A stretch of DNA of 64,000 nucleotides from Haemaphysalis longicornis (lineage: Eukaryota > Arthropoda > Arachnida > Ixodida > Ixodidae): NCBI GenBank assembly GCA_013339765.2, contig CM023457.1, forward strand, positions 23,176,905 through 23,240,904. Reading direction: 5' to 3'. This document shows, piece after piece, positions 34,785-44,263 of the stretch. The notes beneath the pieces are model-generated. The model made no database searches. It was not told the DNA's origin and saw nothing but the letters and a program-made list of their open reading frames with translations. Position 1 is the stretch's first letter, and every line of letters begins with the position of its first letter. Made by a program: the position numbers and the translations under genes.

Positions 34785-35644
34785 TAAAGCCCCTGACTTT
34801 TAACCCTCAACTCGTTTATTTTGTATCCTACCATCACTTTTCTGCGTCTTCGCTTCGGTCGTTTTTGTACGGCTACAGAAGAAAACTCCAGAACAGCACG
34901 GTATTTTTTCCGATAGAATGCTATTGCGAGAGCAGTACTGCGCTACCCACCAACCTCCCTGAACTATTCTAGACCAACACAACAAAGAAACCACTTATTT
35001 CGAATACATGGTATTTGCGGGTTATTTAAAGAGTAAGGACTTCGAAACTAACGGTGGACCCTTAATAATGCCTGATGTAAAATCCCGAACGAATACGCCG
35101 CAGTCCCTGAGCAGAATATACACAAACAGGTTCGGTCACAATTTTTCGGAGTTCAAGGAACGGGGAATATACTTTTTCGGCCTCTGGTAAACTTATACTG
35201 GGAAGCCAACTCTGGAAACAGCTAACCTACAAAACTTGAAGCTTCGGTACGGGGAATAAGTGCAAGGGTACTATTTTTCAATTCCATTTTTAAAGTTTCA
35301 CAGTTTGCAGCTACTTCTTTACGAAACACAGCGCAGTGAATTAAGCTGTTGAATCTTATCGTCTGAGGCGGGACGAAATGCAACGAAAAAAAAAAATCAA
35401 AGTCCCTCTCATCTAATGAGACAGATTATTGAAACACGAAGCTTTAACTTCTCTGCGCGAAATGAAGTAATCGGGCGTTTGCAATTGATTTGGTTGAATT
35501 ATATTTATTTAGAAGTTCGAGTAGATCAGAGTATGAGTAGGTGCGTATAAACTCCAGCGTCGATTTTTGCCGTTCGGCTATCCGGATGAGCCACCCTATG
35601 ACATGTTTGTGTTGAATGGTATGTGCAGTCTGCGGCGATGTCGC
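34785..35644. other. Anonymous sequence
   Basis: Nothing was recognised. Confidence 0.35.
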
Positions 35645-36055
35645 TTATGTGATAGGCATGCTGAGCCACCAAGATCAACAAAGTCATGTTTCAGAGAAAC
35701 TGTGTCATTTGTACATAGTGCTGCATAATTAGCGTGACTAACCACATGACTGGTTTCCCCTGTTTGAACGCTTGCGTGTGTTGCCATGAATTTTTATGTA
35801 TTTGTGCTTTTCATAACTTCAGTTCATTCTTTTGTTTGCTTGACTGTGTAGTCCTCATGCTGTCACGCCTGAGAGTATTCTCCCATGTAACAAAGAAAAA
35901 AAAACTGGAATGTCGGAATCAGATAGACGTCGGCTTCATAACCCGGGAGACCCAGGTTCGATTCTGGCCACAGGAAGTGTCTTTTTCTTGTTTCGTAATC
36001 ATCATGTGCCCACAATTGTGTAAAGTTGGCTTTTCTGCAGTGCGTTGGGTCACGA
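35645..36055 (+). repeat. Composite retroposon D, copy 1
   Basis: This is collinear with 47395-47815. It begins GCTGAGCCACCAAGAT, passes GTGTCATTTGTACATAGTG and TTCTTTTGTTTGCTTGACT, and reaches CATGTAACAAAGAAAAAAAA, a decayed poly(A) signal and tail. A tRNA-like segment with B-box AGGTTCGATTCTGGCC (35951) follows, then a tail ending AAGTTGGCTTTTCTGCAGTG. The same junction in both copies means the composite moved as one unit. Confidence 0.65.
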
Positions 36056-36414
36056 CACTGCTATCAGGATACCAAGTAAGCGTAGCTTTAATATAGGCAC
36101 ACAGAGGCGTCCAAAAGGCTTGGGTGCAGCACCGGTGGCGAGGAGATCTACTACCCGGCGAAGATGCCATCAGACTTAGTCGATAAACCACGAGTAATTA
36201 AATCACAAAAGCCGTATATCACGCATTACTGCTTTAAGTAAACTTGCCAAGCGGCTAGATGGTTCGTGATTTAATAGAAGGGAAGTTAGAGCAAATGAAC
36301 CCGACACGGGGGAAAACGATGGGAGTAGCAGGAGTCGAGAGTCTCTTTAATCTCCTTTTTGTGGTTACAATTATTCCGATATAAAACGATTACTTCACAG
36401 CACCAGAGAAGAAA
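36056..36414. other. Anonymous sequence at a LINE breakpoint
   Basis: This is unassigned DNA next to the truncated endonuclease that begins at about 36415. Confidence 0.3.
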
Positions 36415-36531
36415 TACGTCCAGCCCTTCCTCAAGAGACAGGCGGCTCAACTGGTACTGTCGGCGCCTCACTGATAGACCGCGCACATTCAATGTCGCGA
36501 CCCGTAGGGCTTCCGTAATCGTCACTGGCAT
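36415..36531 (-). pseudogene. LINE ORF2 endonuclease N-terminus
   Basis: Minus-strand reading gives LRVATLNVRGLSVRRRQYQL and LEEGLDVF, the first motif of a LINE endonuclease. It breaks off before the QET motif. It follows the ORF1 remnant at 36757-37828 in the right order and orientation, so both are parts of one truncated LINE. Confidence 0.7.
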
Positions 36532-36756
36532 TACGAGTTACGAGCGAGCCAATTCGAACGGCGCATACCTTGCAGTTGATAGCGGTGCGTACATCCTTGC
36601 TCTGGCTTGGCAACACAAGGATTCACTATCACTGTTGTGAAGGGGCTTTCTTTTTTTTTTTCCACGTCGGTCCGCCATACTCGTGGGGTAGTACACTGCT
36701 GCTCGTCCACACAACCAGCGTCGGGAGCTGCCCACTGTCAGGAGTCTGAGTTCCGC

Positions 36757-37828
36757 CTACTTCCCACGATTTTTGCACTGTGAATGCGGTGTTGCAGCGA
36801 GTTTCCTGTCGGCGTTGACGTTGGGCTTTACGTGAACCGACGAATGCCTCACGTAAGGCTCCTTCGCAGTCGTCTGTTCGCTGACGTTGACGGCCCTTGT
36901 GCCCGCAGTGTCTTTTCTTTCTTTACGCGGCCGCTTTGAAGCTGCTTCGTCGTTGCTCTCCTCGTCACTCCTCTTGACTTTGACGTCACCTTTTCCAAGG
37001 CTCTTCAGCCTGGATATGCATGCCGTCTTCATCTTCAGGGGCATGCGCTGCTTCAGTAGCTGCCGCTTTTGATTGCCCTGGTTCGTCTTGTCCTTGCATT
37101 GCCTCGACGTCGCGCTCGATGTTGTCCGCCTCAGTGGGCGTGTCATCCCTCTTCGCCTTGTCGCCATCCACCGTGGCGACGTCTTCCGCCTCCTCCTCAT
37201 CCATTACGAACTCGGACATATCCTCGTGCCCCCCGGGTCCAGCTACGCTGGCGTAAGTGCGTACGCAGTTGGACTCGTCGTGGCCGAAGCGACGACAAAG
37301 TCCACAACGCGGTACGCGACGTACATGCCCGGTGGTGTGACAGCGAAGACACTTAGGCGCCCTTCCCGGCACCACGACGAGGGCCTGTTCTCCGGCTATG
37401 CGAAGCTGATGGGGAAGGTCCTCCACTGTATCACCAGCCTTCAGCTGCAACGTCACCAATCGAGTCGTCGATCCCTTGTCGACGACGCCGTGAACGCGCC
37501 AGCGCTCTCTTGTCACGTTAGTCACTTTGCCGTACGGGGCCAGGGCGACGCGCACTTCTTCGTCGGTCACGCCGTACAACACCCAGTGAATTTTGATCCT
37601 CACGTCCTGGTTCGTCGGGTCGATAATCAAGCAGCGCCGGCATTTCACTTTCATTTCCGTGATAGCGAGGATTTTCTTCACCGCTTCAGCGTTCTTGAAT
37701 GTGACAACCCACACGTGATTCATTTGATACGCCCCCAGAGCGATAACGTCCGGGAGCAGTTCCAAATGACCGAGCGCGTCACGGAAATCCTCAACTCTGT
37801 AAGGCCTGGCATCAACGTCACCATGCAA
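36757..37828 (-). pseudogene. LINE ORF1 (Gag-like, CCHC zinc knuckles)
   Basis: About 340 codons on the minus strand, in two frames joined by a shift near 37005. The N-terminal half contains an RRM-like RIKIHWVLYGVTDEEV followed by a VVVPGRAPKCLRC boundary. Two knuckles follow at residues about 180-210: the first reads CLRC..GHVRRVPRC and has lost the fourth cysteine; the second, CGLCRRFGHDESNC, is a perfect CX2CX4HX4C. The C-terminus is acidic and then basic (RPRKERKD). This is the nucleic-acid-binding ORF1 of a non-LTR element. Its ORF2 start lies downstream at 36415-36531. The frameshift and broken knuckle indicate a relic. Confidence 0.75.
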
Positions 37829-37837
37829 AAAGCGGCT

Positions 37838-37908
37838 GGGAACCCGCGTCCTTGGGCTTATCAGAACAACGCCTTACCCCCTGGGCAAGCGCGGCGGGCA
37901 AGTAAAAA
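37838..37908 (-). mobile_element. SINE head fragment
   Basis: The minus-strand words GGTAAGGCGTTGTTCTG and GGACGCGGGTTCCCAGCCG closely resemble the A-box to B-box part of the SINE at 22714-23033. This is a fragment of the same family, abutting the LINE ORF1. Confidence 0.5.
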
Positions 37909-37956
37909 AACATCCCCCTCGCGAGGGGCACGATCAAATGCAGAGCATTTCTGCGG

Positions 37957-37972
37957 GGGGGGGGGGGGGGGC
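37957..37972 (+). repeat. Poly(G) run
   Basis: An uninterrupted run of about 16 G bases. It is possibly length-variable and prone to sequencing error. Confidence 0.8.
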
Positions 37973-38081
37973 GCCTGCAAGTCGTATGGATTACGTATTG
38001 GTTGTTGTTGTTGTAATTGTTGTCTTCCAGCGTAGACATTGTCGATGAAGTCGATGGTGAAACGTGCCGTGAACCCCCTGC

Positions 38082-38205
38082 CGCGGCTATGACGCAACGT
38101 GGAGCGGCTATGACGCAACATGGCGCGGCTATGACGCAACACAATCCAACACAATCCACTTTAATCCAATCCAATCCAAGCCAATCCAATCGAATCCAAT
38201 CCAAT
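38082..38205 (+). repeat. 21 bp minisatellite followed by (ATCCA)n
   Basis: GCGGCTATGACGCAAC is repeated three times with a period of about 21 bp (38082-38142). An ATCCA/ATCCAA pentanucleotide repeat follows to 38205. The complementary GGATT repeat lies inside F copy 3 (46985-47068). Confidence 0.85.
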
Positions 38206-38570
38206 GCCTCTCGCGAGAGAGTGTTATAGCGCCGAAATCGCCACCACGCGAACGCGTGATGTTGACGTCACGATCACGCCACAGATGTTAGCGACCGCAG
38301 AGCACTTACACGACATGTGGTTTAAGCGCGAACCGACCGCGGCGAGAGAGCGCGATGCGAGCGCCCCACCTGTTCTAGCGCGCGAACCTAACGCGGCGAG
38401 AGAGGGTGTTGCGCACGTCCCCACCTGTTGTGCGCCCGATCCGAACGCGGGAGAGAGAGGGCGTTGCGAGCGGAGAGAAGGCGAGGAGGACGCGGGGGAG
38501 AGGGCGAACCTCTGGCCGACGGTTGAATGAGTCAAGGATATAAGGCACGTTCGTAATCTTCCGTTCTGTG
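38206..38570. other. GC-rich anonymous sequence with GCGAGAGAG words
   Basis: Repeated GCGGCGAGAGAG/CGGGAGAGAGAG motifs and CACCTGTT words suggest a decayed tandem structure. No gene is seen. Confidence 0.35.
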
Positions 38571-38572
38571 TC

Positions 38573-38656
38573 GGCTTTGTGGCTCAGTTGGTAGAGCACC
38601 GTGCACCTTGCGTTCCGCCCGCAGAGTCGTAGGATCGAAACCTGGCGCCGGCAAGT
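38573..38656 (+). mobile_element. tRNA-like SINE head or tRNA pseudogene
   Basis: GTGGCTCAGTTGGTAGAGCA is a good A-box with D-arm. About 45 bp later GGATCGAAACC is a B-box with two departures from GGTTCGANNCC. The acceptor ends do not pair well, so this is not a functional tRNA gene. A tRNA-derived SINE head is most likely. Confidence 0.55.
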
Positions 38657-38898
38657 ATTTATATAGAGTAGGGGGAGCGATGCGGACGCGGACTACGGAC
38701 GCCAACGCGGGTGACATCGTGAGTTACTGAAATGCTCTGCATCACTTTACGCCAAAGTGTGACTTCATCATCGTGATCATAATTGTCGTAGTTGTGATCA
38801 CATCGTCATACAGTGACGTAAGTGATAATCAGACGAAACTCTACGTGTGGCGGGCGTGGAGCTGCGTCCGCATGAGCGATTTTAGGGGCGAAGCTCCT

Positions 38899-39270
38899 CT
38901 TGCTCGGGCCCTGTCCCGGCCGTACACGGCACATTGATGATGATTGTGGCAGGATCCCCCTAGGGATTGGCCAACCAAAGATTGGCCGAAGAGGTCAAAC
39001 GTTCAACGCGTTCGTTGCTACCCAAAAAGGAGGAGAGGAAGAAGAAGAGGTCGCCGTTCGTCACCTGCGAGCTCAAGACTTGCTCGGGCCCTGTCCCATC
39101 CCTCGTTGCTTACACGGCGGAATGATGATGATTGTTGCAGGATTCCCCTAGGGACTGGCCAACCAAAGATTGGCCGAAGAGGTCAAAACGTTCAACGCGT
39201 TCGTTGCTACCCAACAAGGAGGAGAGGAAGAAGAAGAGGTTGTCGTTCGTCGCCTGCGAGCTGAAGACAC
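38899..39270 (+). repeat. ~180 bp tandem duplication inside F copy 2
   Basis: The unit TTGCTCGGGCCCTGTCCC..GCCTGCGAGCT occurs at about 38899-39078 and again at 39079-39265. Both contain GGCCAACCAAAGATTGGCC and the GAGGAAGAAGAAGAGGT block. Differences are scattered, so the duplication is not brand new. Confidence 0.8.
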
Positions 39271-39450
39271 GTACCAGGGGTACGCGACACAAGACGCTCT
39301 GCAGAAGGCGACGGCCAAGGTGGCTAAACTATCACACACCGAATTCGCCAACTACCCATGGAGATTGTCATCGTCCCAAACAAGCCCTACATAATCACCA
39401 CAAACATCAACGTCGTCGACGGGCTTGCCACGAAGCGGTGGAAAGCTTGA
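39250..39450 (+). pseudogene. PIF1-like helicase fragment
   Basis: The frame reads EDTYQGYATQDALQKATAKV and KLSHTEFANYP. After a one-base shift near 39350 it continues MEIVIVPNKPYIITTNINVV, then DGLA. The latter matches the conserved PIF1/Helitron-type helicase segment (KPYM.T.NI.V.DGLANG). The NG after DGLA is destroyed by a further change. It ends at about 39450. Only this 65-codon piece is present, so it is a captured gene or transposon fragment. Confidence 0.5.
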
Positions 39451-39639
39451 CGTGTCGAGTCTTTATGTGATGTGTGGGCGAATGTTTCACGGTTTTACGG
39501 ATAGGCATTTTAGCTTCGCCCCTCTCATCATCATTCACCTCGTGGAGATGGTGGGATTTTTTTCGAGTGGGTTATGGTTTGAGGTGTGACGTGAGGCCTA
39601 ATGTCCTCAACCTCAAATTGGAAAGTTAGGCCTAACTTC

Positions 39640-39880
39640 TTGTGTGGCACGCAGAGCAACGCCATTCTTCTCGTGACGGCTTGTGTGGTTGTCGTCTGAG
39701 TTTTCCAAACCGCTCCGATCATGTCGAAGTGCAGCAATCGGATAGATGGCGGCGGCATAACGCGAGGGCACATGATCAATTCCGGCAACGAGTACGTTTT
39801 TTCATTCATCATCATAGTCAGAGAAAGTTGGCTTTCCTGTACGGCGTATTGGTGTTCAACGGCATCAGGGACAACACTAA
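39640..39880 (+). repeat. tRNA-like repeat D/E, copy 3
   Basis: The part 39655-39785 is the reverse complement of the first half of 29800-30021 (TTTTCCAAACCG, ATGTCGAAGTG, AACGCGAGGG). The following CATCATAGT..GAAAGTTGGCTTTCCTG matches the tail of composite D (35990-36040). This copy links the two repeat groups. Confidence 0.5.
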
Positions 39881-41304
39881 AGCTTCCTTTAAAATGCCAG
39901 CACGCACGCGCGGCTATATTTCCACAAACACTCAATGGGCGAGAGGAACCTGAGATTAAATTTCTGCGGTGGTTATCAATATTTGAAACTTCTTGCTGTT
40001 GCTTTTTCTTGCTTCCTTCCTTGCGTAAGCGAATAAACCCTAAACTGGCCACGCGAACCACAGCAAACTTCCATCGTAATCGTTCTTCGGTAGCCTCCAA
40101 GGACCACGCAACACAAATGAAATCCCTGCCACACCAGGCTACAAATTTCCGCTTCGCCCGAACGCACATGTACCGCAAACTATCTGGTGGCTTTCATCGT
40201 TCGTCGGTTGCTTTTTCTTTCACCCGGTGGTGTAAAAAAAAAGATAGGGAGAAAAGTAGCAGGAAAATGGAGAGATATGAACACAATTGGTGGGGACGAA
40301 GCCTTTTATCTGATGGGGGAAGCGGCAAATGTTTTTTTTTGTTGTTGTTGCTAGGCACAGCGCGACGTGGTCAAGGCTCCACGAACGGACAGCGCGCCAT
40401 CCAGGGAAGACGAGAAGTGCTCCTGAGCTCCCGAAAAAAAAAAAAAAGAAAGAGAGAGAGAAGTGCGTCGAGCACTATTGTTGTCGAGGCAGAGCGTAAG
40501 CCCTTGTCCACGCCGAAATTGTCCGGGGACATAGTGGTCCCTCTGCACCCAAACCCGCACCCTCGAAATATAGATTAGTACGGCACAAAAATTTAAAGGT
40601 AACGGGAAATGGGAAAGCGTGTTTGCGAGCAGACCTACCGGCAGTGGCTGCTGTAAACTTGTTTGTTCTTAACGAAACCTTCGCTTTAAAACTAGGTAAA
40701 CACTCTCCATGATTTTGATGTTTTGACGCGAGAGTTGCAGCATTTGAACCAGTTTTAATATCAGTTCGTCGTGTCACGGAATGCCGTGGTTGTTTTATTA
40801 CTGACAAATGCCAAGGAGTATGCGCCTTTGGCCCGGCAGAGGACAAGAGCCGGAATCCTTGGGTCCACCTGATCCGCGGTTCACACGCCTATGCCCGAAA
40901 GTGCGTCCCGGTGCAAGCGGGTTTCCGCCGTAGAGTGAATCTCTGCAACAGCTAAGCCCACCACACACAAAAAAATGTTCTTTGCGGTAGTTCTTTAATA
41001 GAAGTAATAGTTTCCTCTTTCTTTCACATCACATGGTGTAGGGAAAAACTTCGATTAAAAAATATATGAGAAAAGAGATTTCGTTATAGCGAGGTTTTTC
41101 TGCACATTGACAGCAAAAACGCACTGAATGATGCCTACGGGCGCACACCTGACAGGTTTGATCAAACTTAAGCGTAAATCCTTTTTCAATCGACAAGCTT
41201 CACGACCGTTACTCGGCTTCTTCGAGACTGGAGGATAAAACTCGCGCCTTTGCAAGACGCCATCCCCCCACCCCCCCTTGAGTTGGCACTGACTGTACAA
41301 TCCC
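39881..41304. other. Anonymous sequence
   Basis: A 285-codon open frame (39721-40578 plus) crosses from the repeat into low-complexity K/R-rich sequence and is not convincing as a gene. Nothing else was seen. Confidence 0.35.
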
Positions 41305-41548
41305 ACCCGCCGTGGTGGCTGAGTGGCTAAGGAGTTCTGCAGCTGAGCACGATGACGCGGGTTCGATTCCCGTCCGCGGCGGCAGCTTTTCTGATTGAGG
41401 CGAACAGCAAAAAACGCCCCGTGTGTACGAGATTTCCGGCGCACGTTAAAAATCCCAAGGTGATCAAATTATTCCGGAGCCCCTCCACTACGGCGCGCCT
41501 CATCGCCTGCGTTGCGTCGGCGCGTTAAACCCTACAGTCAATCACTGT
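41305..41548 (+). mobile_element. tRNA-derived SINE (Ruka-like), full body
   Basis: It starts ACCCGCCGTGGTGGCTGAGTG (A-box TGGCTGAGTGG). The B-box GGGTTCGATTCCCG lies at about 41358. The body continues CCGCGGCGGCAGC, GATTGAGGCGAACAGC, CACGTTAAAAATCCC, ATTATTCCGGAGCCCCTCC and ACTACGGCGCGCCTC. It ends GCGCGTTAAACCC without a simple-repeat tail. It is the best-kept SINE in the window. Confidence 0.85.
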
Positions 41549-41875
41549 ACAATCATGCACGGCTCACTTCATATTTTCACTGCCCGCGCTTTATCACCAT
41601 CGATTCCACTGCACAGGTATGTTTAAAAGATCCGTGTCAAGTCCTGTAGATGGAATACTTCCTTCGTGTAGTGTAGCCTCATTGACTTGGTCGTATTCGG
41701 CCCCAAAACCTATTCGTGAAGGGAGGGGCCGTGCCTTGCTTCTTTTGTTATGTATATTTCGTATCGCGCCACTAAGTAGTAAAATCGGAGGTGGATCTTC
41801 GCCTATCTTTCTTGCCTCCCTCTTTATATGCACACAAGAAACAAGACGTTGGACAATGTAGCGGCCTCAGACGCA
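41549..41875. other. Anonymous sequence
   Basis: Nothing was recognised. Confidence 0.35.
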
Positions 41876-42190
41876 ATGCATGCATGCATGCAACGTATAC
41901 ATACTACATACATAAATACATACATACATACATACATACATACCATACAGACCATACACATACATACATACATACATACATACATACATACATACATACA
42001 TACATACATACATACATACATACATACATACAGACATACTACTACATACATACTTCATACATACATACATACATACATACACGTACGTACATACATACCT
42101 ACACGTACGTTCATACATACGGTACGTACGTACGTACGTACGAACATACATACATACTAATACGTACATACGTGCATACGTAGGTATGTA
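41876..42190 (+). repeat. (CATA)n microsatellite with CGTA variants
   Basis: About 300 bp of CATA units, preceded by ATGCATGCATGCATGCA and followed by a CGTACGTACGTA-rich section near 42120. Its translations (Tyr-Ile-His-Thr) open long frames on both strands that are artefacts of the repeat. Confidence 0.95.
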
Positions 42191-43752
42191 CAGTCGTGGA
42201 CTTAATTTTGCAGACCACGCGATGCGCGTGGCAAAAGCCTCCGATGCGCGCTCTGGAGGCAAGGCGCCTGTTTGTCGAGACCGGCGCGGCGCGTATGCGC
42301 GTCCTGTTTCACATCGCAGGCACGCCGATTTTCTCAGGCTTCCTGCAGCGGTGCTGCAATGGTCACATCAGCACCGCATAGCGACGCCTTTGTAGCATTC
42401 CTGTCTTCCCGATGGCACATTTGGGGTCTGATGTGACGATTGCGCGGGCTTTGGCGCAAGACTCCTCGCGTCCTGATAAACACCTTGCGCGGAATGTGTT
42501 ATTTGTTGTTTTGGGGCTTTATCGTTTACAGACGATGAGACCAGTTGCTTGCGAACGGCGTCCCCGAATGAAGCGCGTACGAAGCACGTCTCACGGTACC
42601 AGCCGCTACCGGCGACAAAATTCCAGCTATATGAATAGCGAACCTTTTATTCATTTTGTTTATTGTGTAATTTGGCCCACTGAACATATATTCGAAGTCC
42701 TGCGCTGTAGATCAATTTGGGCCTCCCCTCTAAAGCTTGTTCTTAAATAGTCAGGATATGTGGTTGATTGCAAATTTTTTTCTAGTGCCATTTCGTTAGT
42801 GAAGAGACGTCTCACGCGCGTCCTTGTTAAGAGCAAGTGAATTTTAGGTGTTAATAACTCATTTGATTCAGTGTTTCCGGAAGCGGCAGCAGATTTGAAG
42901 AGCAGATCTCCGTTCTTGAAGCCTATTTTGTAGCAGAATGAAGCGTATTCGTCCACTTTTGTCACAAATAAAATGCTGCTTGGGGCTTTCTTGATGCTAT
43001 GATCCAGCTTAGGGAAGGTCCCCAGAGCATACCAAGCGTTCTGAAACATCGCCTACTTGGTGGTAGTAAAAAACACCGCTTGTAAATTCATCCGGCTCGT
43101 CAGGTTTTTTCGGAGCCAGGGGCGAAATACTCTTCGGGAGTACCGCAAGACGGGTGCATACGCGTATAGGTGGTATTCGTTGAAAGTTTAGCGGTCAATT
43201 TCTTCGCTTGGCAGCCACTTGGAAACGGCCACAGACATGGCCGATGCGCCACGGACATGGACAAGTACCAGCCATCCCGCGGAGCCCGACGTAACGAGTG
43301 ACGGCGCACTCACACGTTGCATGGAGGAGAAGAGGGGTGCCTGATCTGGGGGCCGTGCGCACAACGTCGCCTAGCAACAGACGCTTGGCCACAGATATGG
43401 GGGCGCACTTGCATGGTTGCCTGCATGCATTCCACGCCATTGAATACCGGCCATAGAAATCAGCAATTGTTCGGTATACTAAAACAGTTTCACTGAATCC
43501 TTCCACTGAATTTGAATCCGCTCATATTAACGTCGTTCAATAACGACGGAAAGGAAACAGAAGGTTAAACTGCACAGATGCTTATTATTGCACAAATTTG
43601 CACAGAAAACAGCTTATAATGATCTACAGCCTGTTCCTTGGTTCTCGGTGTACTCCACGTGCGCTGGCCAACGATCTTACAGTGTAGCTCACTGGCTATG
43701 CAACACGTGCCAAGATAATCTAATGGTGTGAAAAATCTAATAAACGTGTGGC
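42191..43752. other. Anonymous sequence
   Basis: No gene or repeat was recognised. Confidence 0.35.
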
Positions 43753-43762
43753 ATGATCTTCC

Positions 43763-44253
43763 TTAACGGTTACACCTATCATCTTACATTTCATTGCTCG
43801 CTGAGTCGTCCTCAATTTAAGTTGAACCCTCTTAGTAAGGCCTCCAAGTTTTCTGCCCCGTAGGTGAGTACCGGAAGATGCTGCTGTCATACACTTTCTT
43901 CTTCAGGGAAAATGGTAGGCTGCCATTCATTATCTGAGAATATAGGGGAGTGTGTCAGGGAACAAACGAGTGTTAATGATGTATTAGTAGAAATTAAGAA
44001 GAAGAAATGGACATGGGCAGGGCATGTAATGCGAAGACAAGATAGCCGCTGGTCATTAAGGGTAACCGAGTGGATACCTAGAGAAGGCAAGCGTGGCAGG
44101 GTGCGGCAGAAAGTTAGATGGGGAAAAGAGATCAAGAAGCTTGCGGGGATAAATTGGTCGCAGTTAGCACAGGACCGGATAATTGGAGATTATGGGAGAG
44201 GCCTTTGCCCTGCAGTGGGCGTAGGTAGGCTGGTGAGGACGACGATGATGATG
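43763..44253 (+). mobile_element. RTE-like LINE, 5'-inverted (twin-primed) insertion
   Basis: The right part (about 43936-44253, plus) encodes the C-terminal end of an RTE-like polymerase: VREQTSVNDVLVEIKKKKW, WAGHVMRRQDSRW and VRWGKEI, then a GAC/GAT triplet tail. The left part (43763 to about 43935) reads on the minus strand as the segment just upstream in the protein: LPFSLKKKVYDSS, and in another frame QRAMKCKMIGVTVK. A perfect 10 bp direct repeat ATGATCTTCC flanks the whole (43753-43762 and 44254-44263). Abutting inverted pieces with a target duplication are the hallmark of twin priming. Confidence 0.85.
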
Positions 44254-44263
44254 ATGATCTTCC

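Larger units (their letters stand above)
38884..39523. mobile_element. F element, copy 2 (helicase-fragment cargo)
   Basis: Ends AGGGGCGAAGCT (38884-38895) and AGCTTCGCCCCT (39512-39523) are perfect 12 bp inverted repeats. The terminal TTTCACGG..TTACGG block is shared with copies 1 and 3. The interior holds a tandem duplication of about 180 bp and a piece of a PIF1-like helicase gene. Confidence 0.65.

Noticed and set aside
37073..38035. 320-codon open frame on the plus strand
   Set aside because: It is antisense to the LINE ORF1 with zinc knuckles, which has clear motifs on the minus strand.
38573..38656. Functional tRNA gene
   Set aside because: The A-box is good, but the B-box is altered and the acceptor ends do not pair; a SINE head or pseudogene is more likely.
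39721..40578. 285-codon open frame on the plus strand
   Set aside because: It begins inside a dispersed repeat, has a low-complexity Lys/Arg/Ser end, and shows no domain or splice context.
41791..42262. Long open frames of Tyr-Ile-His-Thr and Met-Tyr-Val-Cys repeats on both strands
   Set aside because: They are translations of the CATA microsatellite, with no stop-generating unit, not genes.
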